Translations under genes and position numbers: made by a program | Assembly (NCBI GenBank): GCA_022702545.1 | Contig: JAHRBC010000002.1 | Location: 1,178,001 to 1,242,000, forward strand | Length of the DNA stretch: 64,000 nucleotides | Source of the DNA: Phycomyces nitens | Lineage: Eukaryota; Mucoromycota; Mucoromycetes; Mucorales; Phycomycetaceae | Direction: 5' to 3' | Part shown: piece by piece, positions 10,540 through 22,859 of the stretch | Numbering within the stretch: position 1 is the first letter of the stretch | How the letters are laid out: each line of letters starts with the position of its first letter | Notes under the pieces: generated by a model | What the model was told of the DNA's origin: nothing | The model's input: only the letters and a program-made list of their open reading frames with translations | Databases searched by the model: none

Positions 10540-12031
10540 CGATTATGACTGGCGAAGCGAAAGAAATATAATCAATCTTAAAACATAACCAATAATCTAT
10601 TCTTTATATACTCAAAATACTCTTAAAAATATTCAAATAAAAGCTCTAAATTGATAATCACGAAAACTCTCGGATCTCGGTGCGTGTCCAGTCCTTTGAA
10701 ATATACCCCCAATTCATACCACCAATGCTACCTTTCTTTTTCGATGAATGGCCAGGTGTTGTGAAGAGCACCTTTAATACAGCTCTCTACACCGCCTGGC
10801 GACATTTATCACGGCTCAACAGTGGCTTATTGGTAGTCAACGCATTGGTACGGTTGTTGATTTATGCCCATGCTTCTTTGTGTTGGTCTCTTTTTCAGGC
10901 AGATGGAAATACTGGCATAATTCTTTCAAGAGTATCAACTCTTTTTTGTCTGTTAGGAAATCATGCACTCTCGAAGGCTTGGATTCTTCAACCGGCAAAC
11001 AAGGGTTGCATTTCTTGAAACGCATCTTCTAGGGGATGTGTTTTTTTTTTGCAGTAATGCTTCTTTTGTGTGGAAATGGCAAGTAGAGATTATATATAAA
11101 ATGAAAAAGAGAGTACAATATGCTAATATTTCATCTTTTTCGTTTTCTATTCAGTATTCTTAACTAAATCACATATCTTGGCTACCCTTATAATCTCTTC
11201 ACAAAATATAAAATAAGGATAATACATATATCGCCCCTTTGCCGGATAGCGTACTTTCTGTTTTCCTAAACGTGAGGCTTCCTCCCGACGATCCCTTGGC
11301 AGTTCTCAGACCTATTGGCCTTTTATATTTGGCTCAGTATCTTTCATTTCCGCCAGCACCTTTGCCTCTACTAAAAAGTTCCTCTATGCATAAATCAAAC
11401 TAATATATCCAAAGTAGTCAGTCTCTAAGCTCCTATTACTCTTATTTAACCATTGAGCAAAGGTTAAATAACCCAGTATCACGTATTGGAATTGGGATAT
11501 AAACACACAAATTAAAAAAAAGGCCAAGTTTATTTCTAATAGATTTTTCATGAAAAGATACATCATGTCTTGCCCACCCTTCATAGCCTTTTCTTTTCAT
11601 GGCATACAGAACCCTGAATTCTTTAAAAAGAACTACTTGGCCACCCAAAAGATGCTTTTTGACTAGCTTTCTTAATTAGGAAAAGCAGTCATCAACAGAG
11701 AGTGGGAAGGAACTGGTGGATAAACTCTTTGAAGATCATCCATATCAAGGCTATTATGTATACAGATATTTAATTAAGCCATCATTGGCAAAATACATTA
11801 AGCCTTACAAGTACATGCCAGCAATATACTCACCAACCATTTCGCCTTTTTCAGTCAAGGCAAACAGAATGGTGACATTCTTAATTCTATTGGCTTTTGT
11901 CAGCATTAGAGTTGGTTTGTATTGGATCTTACCTGACCCTTGACTATATTGTCATTGAACCCTCTCTCGACTATGAATAGAGAATTCTGAAGATCCCTTT
12001 ACGTTGGAGACTCTAGCTTCTTTTTTTTTTT
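10540..12031. other. Intergenic, no supported gene
   Basis: Frames at 10,680-11,018 and 11,716-11,943 (plus) show no recognised domain. A run of 13 T followed by 11 A sits at 12,021-12,044. Parts may be old retroelement sequence but I cannot show this. Confidence 0.35.
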
Positions 12032-12295
12032 TTAAAAAAAAAAAGAGTTTTCTCGTCGAAACTCTCCACTGGAATTGATCGTTTTAAAGTAATTCTCATC
12101 AATAATGATATCTTTGCAATGCTCTTCGACTTTTTCTTTGCCTGGTACAAAAAAAGACTTGTGCATTGTAGTACATATTTCTTTGAGCCTCTTGATTAGC
12201 ACATAAACAGTCACTATAGAAATATTGAGCTCCTCGACAATTTCTGTGGAGTCTTTAGATAAGAAGCACAATAAAATAACAAGTGACATGGCCAC
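12032..12295 (-). pseudogene. Short transposase-like fragment with helix-turn-helix
   Basis: An 88-codon frame without an ATG start. It contains a plausible helix-turn-helix (STEIVEELNISIVTVYVLIK) and then DIIIDENYFK, which recalls the first catalytic block of Merlin/IS1016-type transposases (V-E-I-D-E-T). Too short to be sure; it could be any HTH transposase remnant. Confidence 0.3.
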
Positions 12296-12550
12296 TTTGC
12301 TATTATTACACTTCCATTATTAATATACCCCTAATATCCACCTAAATATCGCTTTAAAGACTCTTCAATTCTATACCCTTTATTATTTATAATCAAAAAA
12401 GCTGTTTATTTTGAGTGACAATATCCCAGTTTCAATATGATATTTTATATCACCGAATATTATGCATGTTTAAAGGTTTATAGGTTATAGTTTTAATTAT
12501 TTTTGACAACTTGCTCACTTGTTCTTTATTATTATTATTATTAATCTATA

Positions 12551-13525
12551 ATGTCTCAACAATCGCTCAACACCGACAGCTTAAAATTTGTCACCGATAG
12601 TCTGGGAAAGCCTGGAAAACGGGGAAAATTGAGTGATGGAAGAAAGATGGCTTGTATTGAAGCCATGCTTACATACCGTCCCTTTGCACAAAGACCAGGC
12701 AATGTTACCAAGGCATGGGATAAAGTCAAAGACGCAATAAACGAGGTTGATACAGAAATCCATCCTGTTGGCATGTCTGCCATCAGGAATTTCGTTCGAG
12801 ACGCAATAAATGAGGTAAAAGCCAGGTATGCCGATGACAAATATGGCCCTCGCACCTGTTATCGAGAGACTACTTTGCAAGACCGGACTCTTGCCCTGTA
12901 TGAATTGGTATGCTTACTTAAGACGAGGTTTATAGATGTTTAACTGAAAATTTTATTTGGTTATGGATATTAGATGTTAGCTACAAATCCAGAGAGGGAT
13001 GAAATTGATGTAGCAGCAGAAAACAATCTCAATAAGAAAAGAGAAGCAGAAGCCGCAATTACCTATAGTGCTCTACATGGGACAAACAAGAGAAAAAAGG
13101 AGGCTCTTATTAGATCTCCCAGACAATTGCCCCAGAATACACAGCCGAATGTTGAGCAAGCCCATGGAAGTGTCAGTAGTTCCACTTTTCAAGAGGCTCC
13201 CAGTAAAAGATTTTTTCAAAACCAGACGATCAACTCAAAGGAATCTCTCCAGAAGAATCTTGAACTAGCCATGGAAGCAGATGAAAAGGAGAGAGTATAT
13301 CATCGCCAATTGGCTCAAGAAATTTTGAAGGTAATGACTGAGATCAAGCATGAGATTTGTGAGGTCAAGCAAGAAGTCCATGGAGTCAAAAAAGAAGTCC
13401 ATGAGGTCAAAGAACGGTTGACTAAACTAGAGGAGAGTTGCAGAGGTTTCCCTGCCTCTGCCTACCTGCCCAACCAGCGACCTCCTGGGATACCTTATCC
13501 CAATGTATACCCTCCTCAGCAATAA
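12551..13525 (+). CDS. Myb/SANT-like DNA-binding protein with C-terminal coiled coil
   Basis: Two exons, 12,551-12,907 and 12,974-13,525, joined in phase 0 across a 66-base GT...AG intron; 302 residues. Residues about 22-125 are basic and helical (GRKMACIEAML ... RNFVRDAINEVKARYADDKYG) and look like a Myb/SANT-type fold of the kind found in Mucorales transposon-linked and regulatory proteins. Residues about 225-260 form a heptad coiled coil (EICEVKQEVHGVKKEVHEVK), followed by a proline-rich tail ending in PPQQ. An AATAAA-like signal lies about 20 bases past the stop. It is intact, so it is either a host regulator or a domesticated or accessory transposon gene. Confidence 0.7.
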
Positions 13526-14169
13526 AAGTCTTTGTGAATCATTTAAATAAAATTTATTGTAATATCGTCATTCTATCCACATGTAGCTGTAAAGGTGCAC
13601 CATTAAAGAGCATGCAAAAAAAGAAAAATCAGCATGCCCAAACTCTCACTCGGCACATTGTCCCACCCTTGACATATTGCCAGATCGGAACTGTTAAATG
13701 AGCAATCCCAAATACGAGTCACAATAGGAGTCGAAATGGACTAGAATATTTAACAGAATCCTGAGGTAGCAAGAGCTGATAATCTTGTACAAATCTCTAT
13801 GAGGAATAAAATGGCAAACGTTCCTAGCATTTAAACCCACGTTTTATAATTGACCCGCAAAAAAAGTTGTACATTTTTACAAGATATCATCCATTCTAAT
13901 TAGTACAAAGTGTGACGTAAATTTCTGTGACTGGTATTTGGGATTGCTGACTTGGCGAAACTTATTTTTAAATTATAATTCTATACCTACCATACAAAGT
14001 AATAAAACTACTAAACTAAGATATATTCCATTTTTGCAAACTGACTAAAATGAGGTAGAGAGCACCTGCAGAGTTTGCTCGAAAAACCATCAAAGATAAG
14101 ATGATGGAAAATGTACAAGGCCATGAACTGTCAATAAATAGTGTACCCCTGAACACAAGCAATACCAAA

Positions 14170-15190
14170 GTCCATGCTGCATAAATTGTTGTGTCTATCT
14201 GCAAGGCTCGTCACAGGTTACACACAGGCGGTAAAAGTGCCATTGAAATCTACCAAGACGTTGACACCTCATCGAGACAGGAGGAGACAAGATAATTATG
14301 CAGACCGTTTTGGAAAGTATTATGATTTATCAGTCTATGCATTTCCCATATATAAAGAATGGGAAATATACGCAGATAACTCACCACCAGAGTTTTCTGT
14401 CTCCAAGAAAGTTCAAGTACTTCAAAGACAAAAAGACCTGTTCTTCTCTGTCGACCTCATGAAAATGATCCAAAAAACCTGATTTAAAGAAGCTTTCCTC
14501 AAAAATATAATCACAAGATTATATGGAAGGTGCAGAAACCGCCAAGATTCAAAAAACAAAATGTCTTGAAGGTCTGAGGATTCAATGATCAACAAAGAAA
14601 AGGTTTTGGTCAGGGTAAGGGAAGAGGACTATGAACATCAAGGTAAGGTGGGATCACACACCAGACTATAGAACACACGAGTGGATCAACTGGACCCAAA
14701 TAATAACCAGTATACGAGTGAACACTACCACAAAAATGGTTTCAAATACTACAAAAGTTATGGGGACTGATCGAGATAGACACCTTTGCCTCACAAGAGA
14801 ATGTGCAACTAAAGAAGTTTTGGATTTACCATCGAAATTCCAAAGCCTTTGTAATCGATGTTTTATCTACACCCTCCATGGTATATTATTGGAATACTAA
14901 AAGAGCATCGAGTGAAGAGAGCAGTAATTATAATACCAAATCAGTCCAGCCATCACTGGTGGCCAATGATCCTACAACAAAGTCTGTCGCCTACCATACC
15001 ACACAACTCTTGGAATTCGATTGCATAGCGATTATCCAAAAGTACCAGGACAATAAAGACATGAATGTAAAAGGGGGCGGTAGACTACATTCAAGATGTC
15101 TATCGCCCCTTGACACACAAGAATTATGATAGGTGCAATGGTGCAAGGAACCAGGACACCTGTATGAATCTCTGGATCACAACACCAAGA
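14170..15190 (+). pseudogene. Degraded DIRS-type retrotransposon (Gag, methyltransferase and recombinase scraps)
   Basis: Pieces in several frames line up with the DIRS element at 50-62 kb. A Gag-like part (RFGKYYDLSVYAFPIYKEW, about 14,308) is followed by a Gly/Arg/Lys-rich stretch. Then LIEIDTFASQENVQLKKFWIY (about 14,768-14,830) matches LTIDAFASRENTKLKKFWSY of the methyltransferase region. Finally VYRPLTHKNYDRC (about 15,095) resembles the recombinase N-terminus. The reverse transcriptase is missing, so an internal deletion happened. Confidence 0.5.
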
Positions 15191-15687
15191 ATATGTTGAA
15201 AACGACACATACTTGCACATGTAATAATCAGAAAATAAAAGCACGGCTAGAGGCCTTTACAAATCCTCTTGTTTCACCAACATTGGCATTACTCTATTCA
15301 TATGTAACCGCCAATATCCACCATCCTGACTGTTTTAAAACTAATAATCATCATACAACCCCACACTCTCTCATTTTGTTTTTCAACTCATCAAGACAAT
15401 CCATGTATTTTATGGCCCAAAACGTATATATATATAAAGAATTAAATATCAAGGACTCCTTTGGTATAAAGAACCAAAAAAAAAACAGGCAACAATAAAA
15501 TCATGATATTCAGTCCCTCAAACAAACTAGGTTCTTGCCTTTTAGTCAACATGGCTCTCTTGGAAAACATCCTTGTGCCAACGTCACATTTATTTTTTCA
15601 CTCATAGGATCTGCTGTATTTTATATATACACTTTTCTTTCTTTAAAAAAAAATTCTTTGGGATTCACTAGACAAGATCAACCAACA

Positions 15688-16915
15688 ATGCAAAAGATGA
15701 AATTCGGTCTCAACATGACCACCAAGAAAAAGGCTGCTCCAGTTATCAGCAGGGCAGCCATGTTCTCACAGCAGGAAGACGATGAGCCTGAAGAAGAGAA
15801 TCAAGAAACTCCTAATGCCAAAAAGAATCAAAAGAAAAAGCATCTAACGACGATTAATCAACAACTGTCGAGTTACAAGACCGTTACCAAAAAAGTAGCA
15901 GAGGAACATCAAAAGGCATTAGAAGAGGATCCAAACATCTTTGATTACGATGCAGTCTATGATGATCTCAAGGAAGCCGAGAAACAGCAAAAGGAAGCAA
16001 TGAAATCAGTCGACACCAAGAAAGCCAGATATATCAATAACCTATTGGAGATGGCAGAGATCCGCAAACGCGATCGTTTACTGGCAGAAGAAAAAAAGGT
16101 GGCCCGTGAAAGAGAGGCCGAGGGAGATGAATTTGCGGACAAGGAGGCATTCCAAACTGAATCGTAAGGGCCAAAACAAAAAGAATGGTATTGTGGGGGG
16201 GAATCTAGGACTGATAATACAAGATTAGGTACAAGAAACAAAAGGAAGAATTGATGCGCATTGAAGCAGAGGAAAAGGAGCGTGAAGGTATGTTAGAGTG
16301 AGATGTGGATGCTGTCTAAATATTGCTGTAGAACAAATGCAGAAATCAAAAACCATGACATCTTTTTATAAGCAAGTGTTGGACAAAAAGGAAGCCATGC
16401 ACAAGGCCATGATGGATGCCATGGCAAAGAAATCAAGTGCTGGTGGAAAGAGTACCTATCAGGCCACCACAGAGACTGAGGACATTAAGCTGGCTGAAGA
16501 GGCTCGACTAGAGGGCAAGTCTGTTATGCTCAATGACAATAATGAGATTGTGGACAAGAGAGAGCTGTTGGGGGCTGGTCTTAATGTTAAGCAAAAATTC
16601 GGCAGTTTTGGATCGCTTGCTTCTACAGATGAACGTGTACGTGAACGACAGACTGAGTACGAGGAATATAAGCGCAAAAAGGTAGCCGAGTATGAGGCAA
16701 GAAAACATGGACACGGACACCATGATGAACGAGAACGGTTGAGCCGGGAGATCCAGCGCCAGATGATAGAACAACAAGAGCGAGAAAAGGCAGAAGAGGA
16801 AAAGAAGCAAAAGGAATTAGAGGCAAAGGCAACAGCAAAGAGGACTACTGATGAATCTGCCATGAGTGCAAGGGATAGATACCTGGCAAGAAAGAAGCAA
16901 AAGATGGAAGAATAA
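15688..16915 (+). CDS. NSRP1: Nuclear speckle splicing regulatory protein 1 homologue
   Basis: Three exons: 15,688-16,163, 16,229-16,287 and 16,332-16,915. The joins are in frame (introns of 65 and 44 bases) and give 372 residues. The N-terminus MKFGLNMTTKKKA and the conserved block EEDPNIFDYDAVYDDLKEAE with downstream KKARYINNLLEMAEIRKRDR are the signature of the NSRP1/CCDC55 family, nuclear SR-related proteins that bind RNA and influence alternative splicing. The rest is charged and coiled-coil (KEAMHKAMMDAMAKKSS; ERQTEYEEYKRKKVAEYEARK) and ends in the family's C-terminal DRYLARKKQK motif. ATG at 15,688 is preferred because upstream in-frame sequence is low-complexity and lacks conservation. 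Downstream neighbour ERD2 is convergent. Confidence 0.9.
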
Positions 16916-17137
16916 TAAAGGGGCCAATAGACCTCTAGAACAAGACTGATTACACACCATTCTCTCTTTGCCCTAACCAGACAAACATAAAATACTCCCA
17001 ATATACGCACATATCTCTAGGTCAACCACTGGTAAAGTATATATGTATTTTATAAACAAATAATTATAGAAAAGATATCTATTAAACCATCCTAGAAATA
17101 TGGATCAATACCTTTGTTACACTTCATTCCTGGTTAC

Positions 17138-17969
17138 TTACTTTGGCAGCTCAAACTTCTTTCCTTTCATAACCCTAAAGACAAGCCATTAGAACCAACA
17201 CTCTTGCAGTCAAAACAAAACAGAACAAAACAAAAACATACTTTGTGTAATAAATGTAGAAAAAGTCGCTATAGAGTGCTGTCTGGAGGAGACCTGCGAC
17301 AAGTGCAACCCATTCGATGTGAGCCTCTGTAGCATAGCGGTAGATCCAGTTGAAAAGATAGAGTGCGCGGTATGCTCCAAGTGCAAACAGGTAGTGGGTG
17401 GTAATTGTCTCTGCTTCTCCTGTTCTCTGCAACATGAACAATTGAGGAAGAATAGCCACAGATTCCAACCAGAGAGAGAAAGTCCAGAGAACCTTTTTGT
17501 TTTGTTTGGAAAAATTGATTATGCTTAGATCCCATTCCTACAAAGTCATTAATATATTTATAATTACCTCTACCACAGTGTAGCTGCTGGTCGATATGCC
17601 GGCCAGAATTGCACAGGGAACAAGCAGATACCAGATGCGAAAGGTATCAAGACCGGCATCATAGGTTGCTTTGAATCTAAATTTCATCAAATAGAGGACA
17701 TAAAACGAGGTTGCAATAAAGAATATCTTCATGCAAGTGTTGTAAAAGGAGATATATTTGAGCGCAAGGTCAAGATAGCGCGTCAAGAACACAATGGTAT
17801 AGAGAAGTTGGGACTTGAAGGATATGCCTGTTTGAAATCAATTAACTACTTGTAGTTTTGATGACCGGAATGCTTTACCAACACAGGACCGCGTGCTTCT
17901 AATCTTCAGTAGGAGAATGACCACAGATGCAAGATGCATCAGGTCCGCCACAAAACGAAATAAGTTCAT
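17138..17969 (-). CDS. ERD2: ER lumen protein-retaining (K/HDEL) receptor
   Basis: Four exons on the minus strand: 17,969-17,879, 17,827-17,568, 17,492-17,242 and 17,174-17,138. All joins keep frame and give 212 residues, the normal length for this family. The seven-helix Golgi membrane protein binds HDEL/KDEL-tagged ER proteins and returns them to the ER through COPI vesicles. Visible family signatures: start [77 protein letters not shown], and the lysine-rich cytosolic tail [13 protein letters not shown] with the COPI-type dilysine pattern. It lies just downstream of YPT1 in the same orientation, with about 400 bases between. Confidence 0.95.
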
Positions 17970-18189
17970 TCTCAAGGTAAAGAAGAGTAAGACTAGAGGT
18001 TTAGATGCAGTAGATAAAAAGAAGCAATAAAAAAAAGGGGTTAATAATTCATTGGAAAAAAGCCCACTCTTGTTCTGCCACATCGTTCCTTGGCCCGGAC
18101 AATGTGACTGTTTGAGTAGAATGAGGGAACAACGGCTTCATTTTGGATGGCATGGAAATGAATTTGTTACTTTGATAAAGATGTACAAA

Positions 18190-18240
18190 CAAGAACATAT
18201 ATACATATATACATATACATATATACATATATATTTTATA
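18190..18240. repeat. ATAC/ATAT microsatellite between ERD2 and YPT1
   Basis: Irregular (ATACAT)n tract within the roughly 400-base spacer 17,970-18,370, which also contains a CT-rich stretch near the YPT1 3' end (about 18,315-18,340). Nothing else recognised there. Confidence 0.7.
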
Positions 18241-18370
18241 TGGACCTGTTTCTCGTATGGATTTATTGGAATATTAACAAGAGCTTGAACAGAAAAGCTA
18301 CACGCACATTCCTATATCTTCTCTTTCTCTCTCTTTCACAAATTCAAAAAAAATATAAAAATATATAAGC

Positions 18371-19198
18371 TTAACAGCATCCACCACCAGCTGCGGGTTG
18401 GACAGATGCGCCAGGACCAACTCTGACTGTACTCTGTTGCTGTGGCTGGACGGACGCATTGCCCATTCTATCCTTAATCTGCTTTGCCATTGTCAAGAAT
18501 GCCTGTTCGACATTGGTGGCACTCTTGGCCGAAGTCTCAAGGAGGGGAATCGACAAGGAATCAGCGAATTCCTAATAAAAATATCAATAAAAGTTGGTTA
18601 TTCTCTCTCTCTCTCTATACATCTCTATAACAAGCTAATTTACCTTTGCAGCAGTATAGTCGACAACCTTTTTGTCAGTCAAGTCATTCTTGTTGCCCAC
18701 CAACAGCTTGTTGACACCCTCGGCAGCATAACGATCGATTTCACGCATCCACTGCTTTACATTGTTAAAACTGTCCTGGTCTGTCACATCATACACGACA
18801 ATAATTCCGTGCGCACCACGATAGTAGGATGACGTGATGGTACGGAAGCGCTCTTGGCCAGCAGTGTCCCACTGAAGGATTGATTTTAGTTGGATGATGA
18901 CCACACATGTATACTTACAATCTGGAGCTTCACGGTCTTTCCTTCCAACTCAATAGTTCTGATTTTCTAGATTGATTGTTAATCACCAAGATCATGTGTG
19001 AAATAGATGCTTACAAAATCAACACCAATGGTGGAGATGTAACTTTCAGTGTAGGTATCATCAGCAAAACGAAGCAAGAGGCAGGATTTTCCTACACCCG
19101 AGTCACCAATAAGGAGTAGCTTGAAGAGATAATCGCTGGATGATTTGATTAAGATGGATTCAAGGGGCTAGATTGAACACTTACTATTCGGGGTTCAT
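18371..19198 (-). CDS. YPT1: Rab1-type GTPase Ypt1
   Basis: Five exons: 19,198-19,185, 19,135-19,015, 18,966-18,919, 18,871-18,644 and 18,571-18,371; 203 residues. The first exon is only 14 bases (MNPEY minus one base). Ypt1/Rab1 directs vesicle docking between ER and Golgi and autophagosome initiation. All G-protein boxes are intact: GDSGVGKS (15-22), the Rab1 effector loop [31 protein letters not shown] and ETSAKS. The C-terminus is GGGCC, a double geranylgeranylation site. The 5' leader is CT/GA-rich. Neighbour ERD2 works in the same trafficking step. Confidence 0.96.
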
Positions 19199-19450
19199 GA
19201 TGGGAAAGAGAGATGAGAGATGAAGAGAGAAATCCAAGCAAAAGGGAAATAGGACACAAGCACGTGCAGGCAAAAAGTATCATCACGCGTGGTACCCACT
19301 CTTGGGCAATTGGAATCTGGTTTTTATTTTATTTTATTTTATTTATTTATATTGGTATTTAATAAAAATATATATATTAATGTATATTTGGAAATGCCTC
19401 ATGGGCAAAAAGGCAGGTATTTATAGCCAAATAAATAAAAGGTTTAAATA

Positions 19451-20544
19451 CACTCAGACCCAATAAATGAGTGACACTCTTAGAAATAAGCCTTCTTTTT
19501 TTTATTATTATTCTTTCCAGAGCCTTTTCTACCAACTTGATCACTTGTACAAAGAAATAAAAGAACCAGAAGCCCATCTCCTAGACGCGAGTTGCCTAAG
19601 TTTGAGCATAAAGGTCATTATTTGGCTCTCTTAATGCCAACCATACCCCAGCTGAGATTCTATAAATGAACATCCATCGATCAACAATTAACACCACCAT
19701 CAAACACTGGAAAGAAACTGGTAAAACCAATACAAAGCCTAGACCTGGAAGACCAAACAAGCTCAGTGTCACTGATGTTACAAGTCTTTGCTTGAGTGTG
19801 AGATGAAATCCGTTTGAAAGTTTTTCATACCACCAAGCAAATTTGGCAGCTGCAGGTGTCATTGTCTGTAGAGAGACAGTTATCAGATATCCAAGAGCAA
19901 AAGGCTTCAGATCTTACAAGCCTGTATCAAAGCCTAAATTGACCATCAAACAAAAGAAGAATTGGCTGCGTTGGGCTAAAGTTAGAGCCAACTTTAGCAT
20001 CGAGGACTGGAGTAGGGTGGTATGGTCAGATGAGTCAAGATCCATGGTGAAAGGCAATGATTCTGACCCATCTGTGATATGTAAACCTGGCGAGAGACAC
20101 CAAAAAAGACATACCCTTACAACGAAAAAGTATGCAAAAGGTTCTGTCATGGTATGAGGTTGTTTCTGGGCTGGTAGTCTTGGTCCTTTATCTTTTCTTA
20201 GTGTCTGTTGACCAAGACGCCCATGTCAACTGTTTGTCCAAGGATTTCAATCCATGGTACCAGAAATTGAGCGAGGGATATGACACAATGGTAATGATAT
20301 CAAGGCTTGTATTCTTTAGGAGAAGGAGCGTTTAGACTATGAAGTACAGTATACTCTTGTCGCAAGTATGCCTGGCAGAGTAAGAGCCGTAATAAAGGCT
20401 CATGGTGGCCACACCATATATTAATATCACTCTTTTTTATTATTATTATTTTATCAATACATATATATTACTCAAAGTATAAATCCAAAGTTTTAATATA
20501 CTTGCTATCTTTGTTTACAAGATATATGTTAAAGAAGTTGACAT
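19451..20544 (+). mobile_element. Tc1-like element, copy A (internally deleted)
   Basis: Starts at a TA followed by CACTCAGACCCAATAAATGA, the same left end as copy B (28,047, inverted). The transposase remnant reads STINTTIKHWKETGKTN, LSVTDVTSLCLSVR, AAGVIVCRETVIRYPRAKGF, WSRVVWSDESRSMVKGNDS. It carries stops at 19,804-19,806 (TGA) and 20,155-20,157 (TGA where copy B and copy C have TGG). Against copy B it lacks about 250 bases with the second and third catalytic blocks; the join falls at the short identity ACAATG. The 3' part shared with copy B runs to about 20,544. Confidence 0.75.
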
Positions 20545-20985
20545 GTAGTCTTTCAGGACTATAAATTGAACAAATTTGGCGGTGATTTCTTTGGTGGGAG
20601 TGTAATGATGTCAATTGATCCAAAAATAAAGTCTTGCTCACGTCTCACGAACTTCGTTTACTTTTAATTGTCGCTTAATAATTATCCAATAAAGTTCTTG
20701 GCATTTTCATTCTGTACAACCTATAATCGAATCCTCGCGTCCTTCATCACTAATTATCATAATATTGGCATGTTGACTACTGGTATTGTAGCGTCGATGC
20801 GTTCTTCTAAATATACGCGAAGCATATATTAAACATTGGAAACATTCTCATTAATTCATGTTAATATGATTCAACTTACCAGCATCACCTTGGAAATTTG
20901 GATTATTTTTCCCAGTGTGAAATGCAGAGGCGTTTAAACTCTTGCGTCTAAAAAAAAGGGACGACATTTTTTTTGTGTTTTCTTG

Positions 20986-22383
20986 AAATCAGTCCTGTCC
21001 TGTCCTGTCCTTTCCCTTTGTTTTGTTTTGTTTTACGTGTTGTCTGCCGAACCATCGATTTTCAAAGCTCAATTGGTTGGCATTGTTAACACATGCTTTG
21101 GATGCTCTAAAACATATATAGCGCCACAGAAATTACGCCATCATTTCAAAAAGCATAGAATCAATGTTCCCAAACGACCTGTTGGCGTTAGACGTCATGA
21201 CACACCCGATTATTCATTTGTAAAAGCTGATTGCAAACATCCAGATATTCAAAAGCACTTTGGCTGTCTGTCTTGTCCTGCTCATTTTAAACTTTTAAAC
21301 GATTTAAAAGATCATTTTATCAATGACCATCCCGAATCTATACCGCCAGCACCGCAACACCAAGAAAGCAATGACGTTCCACCACATTCATCAAAAAAAA
21401 ACAAAACAAAGTGTGGATGAGATTATAGACTTTGATGAAATTGATGACATTGATGATATTGACACAGAATTAATGGATCATTCATGTCTATCAATTATAC
21501 CTCCTTGCGATGATGACTGGTTTATGATTGGTGACTTTGACGCAACTGATGCATTTTCATCAAAGACCTTTTATCTACCACGACAATAAGAGAACATGCT
21601 GCTATAAAGTTATTCGGATTGGATCTTACCACAAACGAATATAAGTTTGCCAAAGCAATAGCAGAGGTGGTTAAGAAACTATCTCGTGTATCCCTTGCAA
21701 AAGAGTCAAATGAAATGGAACTTTGCTCTCGGTATGTTGATCCATTCTTGTGCAGTATATTTGATGAACCCGATGAAGGCGTTTCCTTTTTTTTTTGCGA
21801 TGGACGAAGGAAACCATATTGGAAGCAAAAAAGCAACAAAGCTTGCTGAGTTGGCGATTTGACATTTGCATCACCAGATTACAAGGCGTCAAATGGAAAG
21901 CAAACATTGGTTTTTGGGAAGGCAAAACCAGTACATCAAGGCTCTAACCATTACTCGGTCTGTCGAGATCTTTTATGCGTCTTAATTTTTTGTATTGGTA
22001 ATTTGTGTTAATGTTTCAATCTACGGTTATGTTGGATACAACACCTGGATACACAGAACATGATGGGAGTTATGGGTTTACAGATTGTTGATAGAACAAT
22101 CACCTTTTATATCTTGGTATTACCTTCAAGTGGTCTATATATTATGCATGAACTTGCCAAAATTAAGATTCCAGATTGCCTGAATGATTTACCAAAGCTG
22201 GTCACCGATATTTCAGACGTTTTGCTTGTACTCGACATTTTTGATCGAATTTGCATTCCATCTGTTGATTGTCCACATCCCAAGCGACATCGCCCAACAA
22301 TAAGCAGCTCCATCTTTGACCAACTTTTTTCCACATATCAAAATCGTAAACGACCTTGTGCTCTGAATCAGCATCATAATTAG
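20986..22383 (+). pseudogene. C2H2-containing Mucorales family gene, frameshifted
   Basis: Reading begins in the frame from about 20,983 (no ATG there; the leader is TCCTG repeats). It holds a C2H2-like pair: CFGCSKTYIAPQKLRHHFKKH and a second finger (CLSCPAHF, then LKDHFINDH). The frame shifts at an oligo-A run near 21,398 and again near 21,560, passes an acidic stretch (DEIDDIDDID), and continues as HAAIKLFGLDLTTNEYKFAK to about 21,847. A conserved-looking end GLQIVDRTITFYILVLPSSGLYIMHELAKIKIP (in two parts, about 22,069-22,180) closes at 22,383. Function unknown; the shifts at homopolymers suggest a recent pseudogene, or sequence errors. Confidence 0.5.
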
Positions 22384-22527
22384 TCAATAAGCAAATAAAA
22401 ACAATAATTACTTTTATCTTCTATTGAAATGTATCCCAATCCTTATTAATAACCAAGTAACTTAAAAATCTGGTGGGTAGACTGGTGGGTATGACTATTG
22501 ACAGGATCAAGCAGGTAACTCTTAAAT

Positions 22528-22842
22528 TTAAGGCTGTCCTGTCACTGTTCCTATGCTATAACCATCAGTCTCACACCCGAGCTTCTTCTTCTTGATACGC
22601 TTTACAACTCGTAAACTAACATTAATTAAACCTGTGGCAGAAATTGCTTTTGCTTTAGTCATTGGCACTGTAAATACTGCAAGAATGCCTTTCTTTGACC
22701 AAGCCATACCACGTTTCAAATTAATGTGAAAGACGGATTCATCAAGAAAGACACAATTTGTTATGAAATCCAGGTCAGTTTGCTGCCACTTTTGAACCAG
22801 GTCGTATCTTTGCTGAATCTTTTCCTTACTGTTCCTTTCCAC
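22528..22842 (-). pseudogene. IS630-like (DDE_3) transposase fragment
   Basis: A 104-codon open piece with NCVFLDESVFHINLKRGMAW (first catalytic Asp in LDES), VPMTKAKAISATGLINVSLR and RIKKKKLGCETDGYSIGTV. This is the catalytic core start of a transposase family related to the degenerate copy at 33,560-34,380. Both ends are missing, so there is no complete DDE triad. Confidence 0.65.
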
Positions 22843-22859
22843 AGGATGAAATAGAAAGA

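Noticed and set aside
16459..17010. 183-codon open frame opposite the NSRP1-like gene
   Set aside because: Shadow of a Glu/Lys-rich coiled-coil exon; the antisense product is Ser/Leu-rich low-complexity sequence.
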